From: Lachnospiraceae bacterium A2
Lineage (GTDB): Bacteria; Bacillota; Clostridia; Lachnospirales; Lachnospiraceae
Direction of reading: 5' to 3'
Length of the DNA: 64,000 bases
NCBI GenBank assembly: GCA_000403315.2
Contig: KE159636.1
Coordinates: forward strand, 1,356,906 to 1,420,905
Shown here in pieces: positions 46,412 to 57,020 of the stretch. The notes below the pieces were generated by a model that did not search any database, was not told where the DNA came from, and was given only the letters and a program-made list of their open reading frames with translations. Position numbers and translations under genes: made by a program. Every line of letters begins with the position of its first letter. Within the stretch, counting starts at the first letter, position 1.

Positions 46412-47719
46412 ATGAGCAAAAAACCATATGCAGACAGAAACTTGAGATTTGAAACCTTGCAGCTCCATGTAGGGCAGGAACAGCCAGACCCGGCCACAGA
46501 TGCGAGGGCGGTTCCCATCTATGCCACATCCTCTTATGTATTCCATAATTCCGACCATGCAGCAGCCCGGTTTTCCTTGCAGGATGCAGGGAATATTTAT
46601 GGAAGGCTCACCAACCCTACCCAGGATGTTTTCGAGCGGCGGATTGCAGCGCTGGAAGGGGGAGCGGCGGCTCTGGCAGTGTCCTCTGGCGCAGCGGCGG
46701 TTACCTACACCATACAGAATCTGGCAAAATGCGGGGAGCACATTGTGGCGGCAAACAATATTTATGGGGGCAGCTACAACCTGCTGGCACATACATTGCC
46801 GGAATACGGGATTTCCACGGATTTTGTAGACCCTTCTGACGCCAGTAATTTTGCACAGGCAGTCCAAGGGAATACAAAGGCTATTTTTATTGAAACTTTG
46901 GGGAATCCCCGTTCGGAAGTCAGCGATATAGAAGCAATTGCAGAGGTAGCCCATGCCCATAAGATTCCGCTGGTGGTGGACAATACCTTTGCGACGCCCT
47001 ATCTGGTGCGCCCCATAGAATATGGCGCGGACATCGTGGTGCATTCCGCTACAAAATTCATCGGCGGCCATGGGACTGCCCTTGGGGGCGTGATTGTGGA
47101 CAGCGGGAATTTCGACTGGGAAGGGTCTGGGAAATTCCCATCCCTGACAGAGCCAAATGACAGCTATCATGGGGTAAGCTTTACTAAAGCGGCAGGGCCT
47201 GCGGCGTTTGTCACGAAAATCCGCGCCATCCTCCTGCGGGATACAGGGGCAACCCTTTCCCCTTTCCATGCATTTCTGTTTTTGCAGGGGCTGGAAACTC
47301 TTTCCCTGCGGGTAGAGCGCCATGTGGAAAATGCATGTAAGGTAGCGGAATATTTAAGCAGCCATCCACAGGTAGAGGAAGTGCACCATCCTTCCGTTAC
47401 CGGGGATTCCAGGCAGCAGGGGTTATACCGGAAGTATTTTCCCAGGGGCGGCGGTTCCATTTTTACATTTGAAATCAAAGGGGACGACAGGGCAGCGAAA
47501 GATTTTATTGATCATTTAGAAATATTTTCCCTGCTGGCAAATGTGGCAGACGTGAAATCCCTTGCCATCCATCCGGCGTCCACCACCCATTCCCAACTGA
47601 ATGAAGACGAATTAAAAGAGCAGGGGATTTGCAAAAATACAATCCGCCTTTCTATTGGGACGGAGCATATTGATGACATTTTAGAGGATCTGGAGGAGGC
47701 CTTCCGGGCTGTAAAATAG
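46412..47719 (+). CDS. metY: O-acetylhomoserine sulfhydrylase
   Basis: 435 aa; ATG 46412 behind AAAAGGAGAAAGCC. Fold-type I PLP enzyme: [43 protein letters not shown] lysine in [11 protein letters not shown], and C-terminal [18 protein letters not shown]. It makes homocysteine from O-acetylhomoserine and sulfide. The length of about 430 fits MetY better than shorter cystathionine synthases. It forms a probable operon with cysK 67 bp downstream. Confidence 0.9.
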   Translation: MSKKPYADRNLRFETLQLHVGQEQPDPATDARAVPIYATSSYVFHNSDHAAARFSLQDAGNIYGRLTNPTQDVFERRIAALEGGAAALAVSSGAAAVTYTIQNLAKCGEHIVAANNIYGGSYNLLAHTLPEYGISTDFVDPSDASNFAQAVQGNTKAIFIETLGNPRSEVSDIEAIAEVAHAHKIPLVVDNTFATPYLVRPIEYGADIVVHSATKFIGGHGTALGGVIVDSGNFDWEGSGKFPSLTEPNDSYHGVSFTKAAGPAAFVTKIRAILLRDTGATLSPFHAFLFLQGLETLSLRVERHVENACKVAEYLSSHPQVEEVHHPSVTGDSRQQGLYRKYFPRGGGSIFTFEIKGDDRAAKDFIDHLEIFSLLANVADVKSLAIHPASTTHSQLNEDELKEQGICKNTIRLSIGTEHIDDILEDLEEAFRAVK

Positions 47720-47786
47720 GCGGCTCCCCAATTTTAAGGATAATGCCAGCGCAGCAAACAGGCCAGCAGAATCAGGAGGAGAGAAC

Positions 47787-48719
47787 ATGGCAAATATATA
47801 TCAGGGAACATTAGGTTTAATTGGAAATACGCCCCTTGTGGAAGTGGTGAACATAGAAAAAAAGCATGGCTTGCAGGCAAAAATACTAGTGAAATTAGAA
47901 TACTTGAACCCTGCGGGCAGCGTCAAAGACCGCATTGCAAAATCCATGATTGAACATGCGGAAGAACAGGGGCTGCTTCAGGAAGGCTCCGTTATCATAG
48001 AGCCCACTTCCGGCAATACGGGCATTGGGCTTGCCGCCATTGCAGCGGCCAAGGGCTACCGGGTGATCCTTACCATGCCGGAAACAATGAGCGTGGAGCG
48101 CAGGAATATCCTGAAAGCCTATGGGGCGGAACTGGTGCTGACGGAAGGGGCAGGCGGCATGAAAGGAGCCATTGCAAAAGCAGAGGAATTGGCGCAGGAA
48201 ATCCCCGGCAGTTTCCTTGCAGGGCAGTTCGAAAACCCGGCCAACCCGGAAATCCACAGAAAAACCACAGGGCCGGAAATTTGGTCGGACACGGACGGCG
48301 ATGTAGATATTTTCGTAGCCGGGGTAGGCACAGGAGGGACCATCACCGGGACAGGGGAATATTTAAAATCCCAAAACCCCAAAGTGGAAATTGTGGCGGT
48401 AGAGCCGTCTGCATCCCCCGTATTATCGGAGGGAAAAAGCGGCTCCCACAAAATTCAGGGCATTGGTGCGGGTTTTGTGCCAGCCATCCTGAACACGGAA
48501 ATCTATGATGAAATTTTCCCAGTGGGCAGTGAAGAAGCTTTTGCAGCGTCAAAAGAGCTTGCAAAAGCAGAAGGCATCCTTGTAGGGATTTCCTCCGGCG
48601 CAGCCTTACATGCCGCAATGGAACTGGCAAAGCGGCCGGAAAACAGTGGGAAAACCATAGTGGCTTTACTGCCGGACAGCGGGGACAGGTATTACTCCAC
48701 GCCCCTGTTTACAGAGTGA
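47787..48719 (+). CDS. cysK: cysteine synthase A (O-acetylserine sulfhydrylase)
   Basis: 310 aa; ATG 47787 behind TCAGGAGGAGAGAAC. PLP lysine in [15 protein letters not shown] (about residue 46), substrate loop [14 protein letters not shown] phosphate loop [12 protein letters not shown], and [13 protein letters not shown]. It makes cysteine from O-acetylserine and sulfide. Together with metY it forms the sulfide-assimilation pair. Confidence 0.95.
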   Translation: MANIYQGTLGLIGNTPLVEVVNIEKKHGLQAKILVKLEYLNPAGSVKDRIAKSMIEHAEEQGLLQEGSVIIEPTSGNTGIGLAAIAAAKGYRVILTMPETMSVERRNILKAYGAELVLTEGAGGMKGAIAKAEELAQEIPGSFLAGQFENPANPEIHRKTTGPEIWSDTDGDVDIFVAGVGTGGTITGTGEYLKSQNPKVEIVAVEPSASPVLSEGKSGSHKIQGIGAGFVPAILNTEIYDEIFPVGSEEAFAASKELAKAEGILVGISSGAALHAAMELAKRPENSGKTIVALLPDSGDRYYSTPLFTE

Positions 48720-48794
48720 TTTGGAAGGGCAGGGTTTATCCGGGGGCATTGGGAACATGGCGGCAAGGCAATGGGGTAAGCATGGAGGGAGGAT

Positions 48795-49691
48795 ATGGAA
48801 AAAATATTAATCACTGGGGCAGCCGGCTTTTTAGGCAGCCGTGTAGTTGATTTTTACAGGGGGAACTATGAGATATATGCGCCAGCCCATGGTGAGCTGG
48901 ATATTACGGATGCAAAGGCCGCAGTCCAGGTGGCAGGCAGGTTCCAGCCGGATATTATTATCCACTGCGCCGCCATTTCAGACGTGGGGCAGTGTGAGCG
49001 GGAGCCGGAAAAATCATGGGATATTAACGTAACAGGCAGCATTAATATTGCAAAAGCCGCAAAGGGAATAAGCGCTGCGTGCATCCTTTGCAGTTCAGAC
49101 CAGGTGTATTTTGGGGCTGGCCCTGCCAGAGCCCACTATGGGGAGGAAGGGCTTTGCCCTGCCCATAGCCACCGTGAGGAAGAAGAACTTTGCCCTGCCA
49201 ACGTGTATGGCAGGGAGAAATTAAAAGCGGAACAGGAGTGCCTGGAAGCCAACCCAGACTGTGTGCTTTTGCGGCTTTCATGGATGTATGACGCCAAAGT
49301 AAGGAAACCGGGGGAACATGGGGACTTATTCCGTACCCTGCTGCCGCAAATCAGGGACGAAGGCGGGATTTCCTTCCCAGTGCATGACAGGCGCGGCATC
49401 ACGGATATTGCAGAAGTTGTTAAGAACCTTGAAAAAACATTCCGCCTTCCAGGCGGCGTTTATAATTTCGGCTCCCCCAATCAAAAAGATACTTACCATA
49501 CGTTCCAGGAAGTATTTTCGGGCGCCGGGATTGATGTTGGCAGGCTGCAAAAGAACGAGGAAGCTTTCCGTACAAACCCAAGGAACCTTGCCATGTCCCA
49601 GGAAAAAATAAACAGGCATGGCATTTTTTTCTCCTCCACCATAGAGGGGCTTTCCAGAAACCTTTCTTGCGCATTGGAAAGAGGTATTTAA
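48795..49691 (+). CDS. RmlD-like NAD(P)-dependent sugar reductase/epimerase
   Basis: 298 aa; ATG 48795 behind GGAGGGAGGATA. Rossmann motif ITGAAGFLGSRVV, then HCAAISDVGQCEREPEKSWD and the SDR active Tyr/Lys as NVYGREKLKAEQ. Similar to dTDP-4-dehydrorhamnose reductases. An odd insertion near 113-136 contains two LCPA repeats (GLCPAHSHREEEELCPA) encoded by a short DNA duplication. Substrate not evident, and neighbours give no sugar pathway. Confidence 0.8.
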   Translation: MEKILITGAAGFLGSRVVDFYRGNYEIYAPAHGELDITDAKAAVQVAGRFQPDIIIHCAAISDVGQCEREPEKSWDINVTGSINIAKAAKGISAACILCSSDQVYFGAGPARAHYGEEGLCPAHSHREEEELCPANVYGREKLKAEQECLEANPDCVLLRLSWMYDAKVRKPGEHGDLFRTLLPQIRDEGGISFPVHDRRGITDIAEVVKNLEKTFRLPGGVYNFGSPNQKDTYHTFQEVFSGAGIDVGRLQKNEEAFRTNPRNLAMSQEKINRHGIFFSSTIEGLSRNLSCALERGI

Positions 49692-49736
49692 AATTCCCCC
49701 TTGCCAAACAAGATAATCTATGCTAAGATTACCCAT

Positions 49737-50093
49737 AGCAAAAAATAGCAATTGAGAAAAGCGATGAAGGAGAATCTGGTTTCCAGAGACCGACAGAAAT
49801 ATGGCGTCACCGGCTGAGAGCGCCATTGGGAGGAGGGAACACAGGGAACACTCTGGAGCAGACTGGCTGAACAGCCCATGGGCGGGGACACCGCATCATG
49901 CGAGTAGGCCGGTACGTAGTGCGCGTTAAGCACAGGGGACTTTTGGGCTGGAGATAAGCGACGCCTTAAGCCCCGGTAAGTGGAGAATCTGCCATCCTGC
50001 AAGAAGCAGGGAAGGTTCTCAATGCGGGTGGTACCGCGGACTTTCTTAGGAAAGATTCGCCCCGGGATACATTATGTATCCCGGGGTTTTTTT
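49737..50093 (+). ncRNA. T-box leader of the aspS-gatCAB operon
   Basis: The 487-bp gap before aspS holds a T-box. A long stem I region spans about 49740-49970 with the AGAGA-type motif near 49786. The conserved antiterminator GGGTGGTACCGCGG is at 50026-50039. A strong terminator follows (CCCCGGGATACA 50060-50071 / TGTATCCCGGGG 50075-50086, then T7). Uncharged tRNA would prevent termination. I could not fix the specifier codon; Asp (GAC) or Asn (AAC) are expected from the operon. Confidence 0.9.
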
Positions 50094-50178
50094 ATTCTAA
50101 AGGAATAAAAATAGGGATGCGCAGATATTTGATTGAAAAATCCGGGCTGTTCCCGGTACTGGAAAAGGAGTGGGAATT

Positions 50179-51924
50179 ATGAGCAGAAGTTACAGGGATA
50201 TCACTTTAGGCCAAATAGGGGAAGCAGATATTGGCAGGACGGTTCGGGCTGCTGGGTGGGTGGAAAACATCCGGGACCATGGCGGTGTTTCCTTTCTGGA
50301 TTTGCGGGACATGTATGCCGTGCTGCAGGTAGTGGTCCGGGATGGGAAGCTTTTGGAGGGAATCCGCAAGGAACAGGCAGTATCCATCCAAGGCATGGTT
50401 GAAAAGCGCGGCGAGGACACATATAACCCGAAAATCCCAACGGGCACCATAGAACTGGCGGCGAAAGAAATTCAGGTTTTAGGGGATGTCTATGCCCCGC
50501 TCCCCTTTGAAGTGATGACAAGTAAGGAGGTGCGGGAGGATGTCCGGCTGAAATACCGTTATCTGGATTTACGGAACCAGAAAGTAAAAGACAACATTGT
50601 ATTCCGCTCTAAAGTAATTGCTTTCCTGCGGGAAAAAATGGCGGAACTGGGATTTTTGGAAATCCAGACCCCGATTCTTTGCGCATCCTCCCCGGAAGGG
50701 GCAAGGGATTACATTGTGCCTTCCAGAAAGTATAAAGGGAAATTTTACGCCCTGCCCCAAGCGCCCCAGCAGTACAAACAGCTTCTGATGGTGTCCGGGT
50801 TTGACAGGTATTTCCAGATTGCCCCCTGTTTCCGGGACGAGGATGCAAGGGCGGACCGGTCCCCAGGGGAATTTTACCAGCTTGATTTTGAAATGAGTTT
50901 TGCCACGCAGGAAGATGTGTTCCAGGTGGGGGAGGAGGTGCTTTCCGCCGTATTCGAAGCTTTTGCGCCAGAGGGCAGCAGCATTACGAAAGCCCCGTTC
51001 CCTGTATTCAGCTACCGGCAGGCAATGCTCCAGTTTGGCACAGATAAGCCGGATTTGCGGAACCCCCTCCGGATTATAGATTTGACAGAATTTTTCCAGA
51101 AATGCACCTTCCAGCCATTCCTTGGGAAAACCGTCCGGGCAATCCGCGTCCATGCGGAAATGTCCAAAAGTTTCCACGGGAAGCTGCTGAAATTTGCCAC
51201 TGGCATTGGCATGGGGGGCTTGGGCTATCTGGAAACCATGGAGGATGGCAGCTATAAAGGCCCCATTGACAAGTTCATCCCAGAGGGGCTGAAAGAGGAA
51301 TTCCGGCGCCTTGCAGGGTTAAGGCCCGGCGATACGGTTTTCTTTATGGCGGACCAGGAGGAACGGGCAGCTTATTTTGCAGGGATGATACGTACGGAAT
51401 TAGGGGAGCAGCTAGGCTTGCTGGAGGAAAATGCCTTCCGGTTTTGTTATGTCAATGATTTCCCTATGTTTTGCAGGGACGCCCAGACAAAGGAAATCGG
51501 GTTTACCCATAACCCATTTTCCATGCCCCAGGGAGGGTTGGAAGCCCTTGCAGCCAAAGAGCCGCTGGAGGTTTTAGCTTACCAGTACGACATTGTGTGC
51601 AATGGGGTGGAACTTTCCTCCGGCGCAGTCCGCAACCATGATTTGCAGGTGATGGTAAAAGCATTTGAAATCGCAGGGTATGACGAAGAAACCTTGCGGG
51701 AGAAATTCGGGGCGCTTTACCAGGCATTCCAGTTTGGCGCGCCGCCCCACGCAGGCATGGCGCCGGGGATAGACCGGATGCTGATGCTGCTGCGGGGGGA
51801 GGAAAACATCCGGGAGGTCATCGCCTACCCCATGAACGGCAACGCGCAGGATTTGATGTGCGGGGCGCCGGGGAAGGTGACAGAACAGCAGTTGCGGGAA
51901 GTGCATATCAAAGTCCGGGATTAA
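50179..51924 (+). CDS. aspS: aspartyl-tRNA synthetase
   Basis: 581 aa; ATG 50179 behind AAAAGGAGTGGGAATT. N-terminal OB fold (GWVENIRDHGGVSFLDLRDM), class II motif 2 (FRDEDARADRSPGEFYQLDF), insertion GAD-type domain (about 290-410), motif 3 near the end (GMAPGIDRMLMLLRGEENIR). Being in one operon with gatCAB and a T-box, it is probably non-discriminating, charging tRNA-Asn with Asp for amidation. Confidence 0.95.
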   Translation: MSRSYRDITLGQIGEADIGRTVRAAGWVENIRDHGGVSFLDLRDMYAVLQVVVRDGKLLEGIRKEQAVSIQGMVEKRGEDTYNPKIPTGTIELAAKEIQVLGDVYAPLPFEVMTSKEVREDVRLKYRYLDLRNQKVKDNIVFRSKVIAFLREKMAELGFLEIQTPILCASSPEGARDYIVPSRKYKGKFYALPQAPQQYKQLLMVSGFDRYFQIAPCFRDEDARADRSPGEFYQLDFEMSFATQEDVFQVGEEVLSAVFEAFAPEGSSITKAPFPVFSYRQAMLQFGTDKPDLRNPLRIIDLTEFFQKCTFQPFLGKTVRAIRVHAEMSKSFHGKLLKFATGIGMGGLGYLETMEDGSYKGPIDKFIPEGLKEEFRRLAGLRPGDTVFFMADQEERAAYFAGMIRTELGEQLGLLEENAFRFCYVNDFPMFCRDAQTKEIGFTHNPFSMPQGGLEALAAKEPLEVLAYQYDIVCNGVELSSGAVRNHDLQVMVKAFEIAGYDEETLREKFGALYQAFQFGAPPHAGMAPGIDRMLMLLRGEENIREVIAYPMNGNAQDLMCGAPGKVTEQQLREVHIKVRD

Positions 51925-51978
51925 ACAAGGCTGACAATAAAAACGGCACTACAACTTAGGGTTCAGGAGGGACAGGGA

Positions 51979-52305
51979 TTGGAAGAATTAGAAAAAAAAG
52001 GGCAGGGATCCGGCAAAAACATAATTACCGATGAAACGATGGAATATGTAGGGATTTTGGCAAAGCTGGAATTGTCCCCGGAAGAAAAGGAACGCGCAAA
52101 AAAAGACATGGAAGAAATGTTAAACTATATTGACAAGCTGAATGAGCTGGATACGGCAGGGGCAGAACCCATGTCCCATATATTTCCAGTCAGCAACGTA
52201 TTCCGGGAAGATGTGGTAACGAACGGGGACGACCATGAAAATATGCTGAAAAATGCCCCGGAAGCCAGGAACGGGAGCTACCAGGTCCCAAAGACGGTGG
52301 CATAA
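51979..52305 (+). CDS. gatC: Asp/Glu-tRNA amidotransferase subunit C
   Basis: 108 aa from TTG 51979 behind [62 protein letters not shown] is the GatC pattern that wraps between GatA and GatB. About 12 extra residues at the N-terminus compared with typical members. Confidence 0.95.
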   Translation: MEELEKKGQGSGKNIITDETMEYVGILAKLELSPEEKERAKKDMEEMLNYIDKLNELDTAGAEPMSHIFPVSNVFREDVVTNGDDHENMLKNAPEARNGSYQVPKTVA

Positions 52306-52385
52306 GGGGCTGCCGGTTCCCACAATTTGGGAGCCGCACATCATTCATAGGAACTGAATCTGGTATACAAAGAAAGGAAACATCC

Positions 52386-53930
52386 ATGCCAATGAAAGAA
52401 ATCAGGAAACTGACCGCACGGCAGCTTGCGGTGAAAATAAAACAAAGGGAAATCAGTGTAACCGAAGCAGCAAAGGCTGCGCTGGAACAAATCCATCAAG
52501 CAGAGCCAGCCTTGGGAAGCTTTGTGACAGTAGATGAAGCAGGGGCATTGCAGCAGGCGGCAGAAGTGCAGAAAAAAATCGATGCCGGGGAACTGGCCGG
52601 CCCTTTGGCCGGGGTGCCGGCCGCCATCAAGGATAACCTCTGCACAGAGGGCTTACGCACCACATGCAGCTCCAAAATCCTTGGGAATTTTGTGCCGTCC
52701 TATACCGCCGAGGCTGTCCGCAGCCTGCAAAACGCAGGGGCAGTGATCCTTGGCAAGACAAATATGGATGAATTTGCCATGGGCAGCACCACAGAAACAT
52801 CCGCTTTTGGCATTACCAGAAACCCATGGGATGTATCCCGCGTCCCGGGCGGCTCCTCTGGCGGAAGCTGCGCGGCAGTAGCGGCACAGGAATGTTTTTA
52901 TGCCCTTGGATCGGATACCGGGGGCTCCATCCGCCAGCCCAGTTCATTTTGCGGCGTTACAGGGTTAAAGCCAACGTATGGCACGGTGTCCCGGTATGGG
53001 CTGGTTGCCTATGGATCCTCCCTGGACCAAATCGGGCCGGTAGCAAAGGATGTGTCAGACTGCGCAGCGATTTTGGAAATCATAGCTTCTTATGATAAAA
53101 AGGATTCTACCTCCCTGCACCGGGCAGATACGGATTTTACCTCCGCCTTGCTGGATGATGTGAAAGGGATGAAAATTGGGATCCCAACAGATTATCTGGG
53201 GGAAGGGCTTGACGGGGAAGTCCGGGACGCCGTCCTTGCGGCGGCAAAAGTACTGGAAGGGAAAGGCGCAGTTGTGGAAGAATTTGAGTTAAGCCTTGTG
53301 GAATATGCCATTCCTGCTTACTATGTGGTAGCCTGCGCGGAAGCAAGCTCCAACCTGGCCAGGTTTGACGGGGTAAAATATGGGTACCGTGCCAGCGGCT
53401 GCGAAGGGCTCCACCAAATGTACAGGAAATCCCGTTCCGAGGGGTTTGGCCCGGAAGTGAAGCGGCGGATTATGCTGGGCTCTTTTGTATTAAGTTCCGG
53501 TTATTATGATGCTTATTACCTGAAAGCGCTGCGTACCAAAGCATTAATCAAAGAGTCCTTCCACCGCGCTTTTGAAAAATACGACCTGCTCCTGGGCCCT
53601 GCCGCCCCCACTACCGCACCGGAAATTGGCAAGAGCTTAAGCGACCCTTTGAAAATGTATCTGGGGGACATCTATACGGTAGCTGTAAACCTTGCAGGCC
53701 TGCCAGCCATGACGCTGCCCTGTGGGCTGGATAAGAAAGGGCTGCCCATTGGCCTGCAGCTAATTGGGGACTGCTTTCAGGAAAAAAAGATGCTGCGGGC
53801 GGCTTATGCCTATGAGCAGTCAAGGGAGTGGGGCTTAAGCCCAGTGGCAGAGTATTCTTCTGGATGGAAGGGGAAACAGGGGCAAAAAGGGACGGAAGGT
53901 TTACAAAAGGAATGGGAGGTAGGCGCATGA
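52386..53930 (+). CDS. gatA: Asp/Glu-tRNA amidotransferase subunit A
   Basis: 514 aa; ATG 52386 (or ATG 52392) behind AAAGGAAACATCC. Amidase signature with Ser-cisSer-Lys: Lys in VPAAIKDNLC, serines in VPGGSSGGSCAAVAA and SDTGGSIRQPSSF. It releases ammonia from Gln for GatB. The C-terminal 25 residues are a Lys/Gly tail beyond the usual length. It overlaps gatB by four bases. Confidence 0.95.
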   Translation: MPMKEIRKLTARQLAVKIKQREISVTEAAKAALEQIHQAEPALGSFVTVDEAGALQQAAEVQKKIDAGELAGPLAGVPAAIKDNLCTEGLRTTCSSKILGNFVPSYTAEAVRSLQNAGAVILGKTNMDEFAMGSTTETSAFGITRNPWDVSRVPGGSSGGSCAAVAAQECFYALGSDTGGSIRQPSSFCGVTGLKPTYGTVSRYGLVAYGSSLDQIGPVAKDVSDCAAILEIIASYDKKDSTSLHRADTDFTSALLDDVKGMKIGIPTDYLGEGLDGEVRDAVLAAAKVLEGKGAVVEEFELSLVEYAIPAYYVVACAEASSNLARFDGVKYGYRASGCEGLHQMYRKSRSEGFGPEVKRRIMLGSFVLSSGYYDAYYLKALRTKALIKESFHRAFEKYDLLLGPAAPTTAPEIGKSLSDPLKMYLGDIYTVAVNLAGLPAMTLPCGLDKKGLPIGLQLIGDCFQEKKMLRAAYAYEQSREWGLSPVAEYSSGWKGKQGQKGTEGLQKEWEVGA

Positions 53931-55357
53931 GTAAGGAATACGAAGTTGTTATAGGTCTGGAAGTCCATGTGGAGCTGGCCACCAAAACAAAGATTTTCTG
54001 CGGCTGCTCCACCGCTTTTGGGGGCGCGCCCAATACCCATACCTGCCCGGTCTGTACCGGGATGCCCGGTTCCCTCCCAGTGCTCAACAAGCAGGTAGTG
54101 GAGTACGCCATGGCGGTAGGGCTTGCCACAGGCTGTTCCATTACCCGGAGGTGCAAATTTGACCGGAAAAACTATTTTTACCCGGACAATCCACAGAACT
54201 ACCAGATTTCCCAGCTATACCAGCCTATTTGCAGGGATGGGGGCGTGGAAATCGAAACATCCGGCGGGAAAAAGACCATAGGCATCCATGAAATCCATAT
54301 GGAGGAGGACGCCGGGAAATTAATCCATGACGAATGGGGGGACTGCTCCCTTGTGGATTATAACCGCTCTGGGGTGCCGCTGATTGAGATTGTTTCCGAG
54401 CCGGATATGCGCTCTGCCGAAGAAGTGATTGCCTATTTGGAAAAGCTCCGCATGATTATCCAGTACCTTGGGGCATCCGACTGTAAATTAAACGAAGGCT
54501 CCATGCGGGCAGACGTAAACCTTTCCGTGCGGGAAGCCGGCACAGGGCAGTTGGGAACCCGGACGGAGATGAAAAATTTAAATTCCTTTAAGGCCATCGC
54601 AAGGGCAATTGAGCATGAGAAGAACCGTCAGGCTGACTTGCTGGAGGAAGGGAAAAAAGTGGTCCAGGAAACCAGAAGGTGGGACGATGCCAGGGAATTT
54701 TCCTATGCCATGCGCAGCAAGGAGGACGCCCAGGATTACCGGTATTTCCCGGAGCCGGACCTGCCTCCTCTGGTTATCAGCGATGCATGGATAAATGAAG
54801 TAAAAGCACGGCAGCCGGAACTGCGGACGGAGAAAATGGCAAGATACCGGAAGGAATATGGCCTGCCGGATTACGATACGGAAATTATTACTGGCTCGAA
54901 GCATCTGGCAGACTTGTTTGAAGCTGCCGCCAAGCTTTGCGGGAAGCCCAAAAAGGTAAGCAATTGGCTGATGGGGGAAACCATGCGGCTTTTAAAAGAA
55001 CAGGAGATGGAGCCGGAGGAGCTTACGTTTTCCCCCGCCAACTTGGCAAAGCTGGTTGCCCTAACTGAAGCAGGAAGCATTAACAGCACCGTGGCAAAAG
55101 AGGTATTTGAAAAAATATTCCATGAGGATATTGACCCCGATTCCTATGTGCAGGAGCATGGCCTGAAAACCGTCAATGACGAAGGCGCCCTAAGGGCCGC
55201 CGTAGAACGGGTGATTCAGGAAAATCCCCAGTCCGTGGCAGATTACCGGAATGGGAAAGAAAAAGCCATTGGCTTTCTGGTAGGGCAGGCCATGAAGGCT
55301 ATGAAGGGGAAAGCAAATCCTGGGCTGGTGAAGCAGATTTTAAAAGAACTGCTGTAG
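53927..55357 (+). CDS. gatB: Asp/Glu-tRNA amidotransferase subunit B
   Basis: 476 aa; ATG 53927 behind GGGAGGTAGGCGC, overlapping gatA.  EVVIGLEVHVELATKTKIFC, CPVCTGMPGSLPVLN, IGIHEIHMEEDAGK, DYNRSGVPLIEIVSEPD are diagnostic, with the C-terminal YqeY-like tail (AMKAMKGKANPGLVKQILKE). It amidates Asp-tRNA-Asn or Glu-tRNA-Gln. Confidence 0.97.
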   Translation: MSKEYEVVIGLEVHVELATKTKIFCGCSTAFGGAPNTHTCPVCTGMPGSLPVLNKQVVEYAMAVGLATGCSITRRCKFDRKNYFYPDNPQNYQISQLYQPICRDGGVEIETSGGKKTIGIHEIHMEEDAGKLIHDEWGDCSLVDYNRSGVPLIEIVSEPDMRSAEEVIAYLEKLRMIIQYLGASDCKLNEGSMRADVNLSVREAGTGQLGTRTEMKNLNSFKAIARAIEHEKNRQADLLEEGKKVVQETRRWDDAREFSYAMRSKEDAQDYRYFPEPDLPPLVISDAWINEVKARQPELRTEKMARYRKEYGLPDYDTEIITGSKHLADLFEAAAKLCGKPKKVSNWLMGETMRLLKEQEMEPEELTFSPANLAKLVALTEAGSINSTVAKEVFEKIFHEDIDPDSYVQEHGLKTVNDEGALRAAVERVIQENPQSVADYRNGKEKAIGFLVGQAMKAMKGKANPGLVKQILKELL

Positions 55358-55369
55358 TGGGGCAGATGA

Positions 55370-56698
55370 TTACTCCTCAGCCGCCCGCCGGTAAATCAGC
55401 AGGGAACACCCAGCCGTAACAAATTCCGAAAAGCAGAAAGCGCCCCACACCCCGTCTGCCCCAACAAACCTGCTGAAGCAGAAGGCCGCCGGTATAATTA
55501 CCACCACATACCGGAGCAGGGAGATAATCAGGGCTGGCGTCCCTTTCCCAAGCCCTTCCAACGCCCCGGAACTGGTGACGGAAACCGCGGATACAAGGAA
55601 CCCAAGGCTGATGGTATGCAGGGCGGAAACCCCAATCTGGATGGTTTCCGGGTTGGAAGTGAACAGCCCGAACAACTGCTTTGGGATTGCCCAGGAGAGC
55701 AGGGTGCCTGTCAGCATGACGCCCATAATTAAGCCAAGGGAGGTGCGGTAAATTTCCCGGACGCGCCCGTGCTCCCCGGCTCCATAGTTGTAGCCCATCA
55801 GGGGGCGGATGCCCTGGATAATGCCGTTGGCAGTCAGGTAAATAAAAGTCTGCAGCTTGTAGTAAACCCCCAGCACCAGCACGTAAGCCCCTGAAAATGC
55901 GGAAAGGATGCCGTTCAAAACAGATATCAGAAGGGAAGGCAGCGCCATGGTAAGCGTGGCGCTAATCCCGATGGAATACATCCGCTTAATGACTTCTTTG
56001 CTGGGTTTCCAAGCGTCCCGGCTGATTTTTACTGGGATGGGCTTTAAGAAATAAAACAATAGGTACACAGCCAGTGAAAAGCACTGCCCAATGCCTGTGG
56101 CGTAGGCTGCGCCTGCTATGCCCATGGCAGGGAACGGCCCAATGCCGAAAATCATCAGCGGGTCTAAAATAATATTTGTAATAAACCCGCACATCATGCA
56201 GAGCATGGTAACCTGCATCCTGCCTACGGACTGGAAAATTTTTTCAAAGGAAAGCCCCAGCGTAATGAACACGGCAAAAAGGAAAGCCCTGTTTGCGTAA
56301 GCCAGCGCAAGGCTTATCACTGTTTCATCGGAAGAAAACATCTTTAAAAATGCTGGCATCCCCACGATGCATAATATTGTCAGGACAATGCCGTGGAGGA
56401 AATTAAGGAGCATCCCCTGGGTAGCCGCTTCATCTGCCTGTTTCTGTTTCCCTGCGCCAAGGTAAAATGCGGCGGCCGCATTAATGCCGATGGCAAAGCC
56501 AATTGCAATGGCGTTGATAAAATTCTGCACCGGGAATACAAGGGCAAGAGCCGTCATGGCGTCCTCGCTCAGCTTTGCCACAAAGTAACTGTCCACAATG
56601 TTGTATAAGGAATTTACCGCCATGGAAATTACCATGGGGAGCGACATGGACAGCACCAGCGGAAGTATTTTTTGTTCTTTCATAAATGTCTGATCCAT
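55370..56698 (-). CDS. MATE-family multidrug efflux protein
   Basis: 442 aa; ATG 56698 behind AAAGGAGGTTTTTT (a longer upstream frame has no ribosome site). Twelve membrane helices in two halves: PLVLSMSLPMVISMAVNSLY, NIVDSYFVAKL and later GVYYKLQTFIYLTANGIIQG, IRPLMGYNYGAGEHGRVREI. Sodium- or proton-driven export. Convergent with gatB, 12 bases between stops. Confidence 0.9.
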   Translation of the reverse strand: MDQTFMKEQKILPLVLSMSLPMVISMAVNSLYNIVDSYFVAKLSEDAMTALALVFPVQNFINAIAIGFAIGINAAAAFYLGAGKQKQADEAATQGMLLNFLHGIVLTILCIVGMPAFLKMFSSDETVISLALAYANRAFLFAVFITLGLSFEKIFQSVGRMQVTMLCMMCGFITNIILDPLMIFGIGPFPAMGIAGAAYATGIGQCFSLAVYLLFYFLKPIPVKISRDAWKPSKEVIKRMYSIGISATLTMALPSLLISVLNGILSAFSGAYVLVLGVYYKLQTFIYLTANGIIQGIRPLMGYNYGAGEHGRVREIYRTSLGLIMGVMLTGTLLSWAIPKQLFGLFTSNPETIQIGVSALHTISLGFLVSAVSVTSSGALEGLGKGTPALIISLLRYVVVIIPAAFCFSRFVGADGVWGAFCFSEFVTAGCSLLIYRRAAEE

Positions 56699-56752
56699 AA
56701 AAAACCTCCTTTTGTTAAATAGTATGCTACCGTGTATTTCCAAGATAAAAAA

Positions 56753-56897
56753 GAATGCGCACAGCGCATTCTCCGCGCGCGAGCGGATTGCACAGCAATA
56801 AATTTCCTCTCCGCGAGCTGCGCATAATTGTTTTTCTCTTATAGGAAATCCATGCACTTTAGTACTTCACAGTAACACGGTATTTCCTATAAGAGAA
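56753..56897. repeat. inverted repeats in the MATE upstream region
   Basis: GAATGCGC (56753-56760) pairs with GCGCATTC (56764-56771). A perfect 16-bp inverted repeat, TTCTCTTATAGGAAAT (56834-56849) and its complement (56882-56897), encloses 32 nt. The 464-bp gap 56699-57162 contains no credible gene, only these hairpins, a terminator and a mini-element. A similar ATAGGAAA/TTTCCTAT hairpin occurs at 59121-59161. Confidence 0.5.
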
Positions 56898-56936
56898 CAA
56901 AGTGGGCAAGCCCATTTCAACCCCGCCGCAGTGCGA

Positions 56937-56972
56937 TAAAAAAACCACACAATTACAACTGTAATTGTGTGG
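56937..56972 (-). terminator. strong leftward terminator
   Basis: A perfect 13-bp stem CCACACAATTACA (56945-56957) / TGTAATTGTGTGG (56960-56972) with a 2-nt loop. On the minus strand it is followed by a T-run (56944-56938). It lies about 190 bp beyond the acetyltransferase stop and can end its transcript before the MATE promoter region. Confidence 0.75.
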
Positions 56973-57020
56973 CGAAAAAAGATTACTCTTGAAAAATCCA
57001 CGCCCAACTGGGTTTTATAG

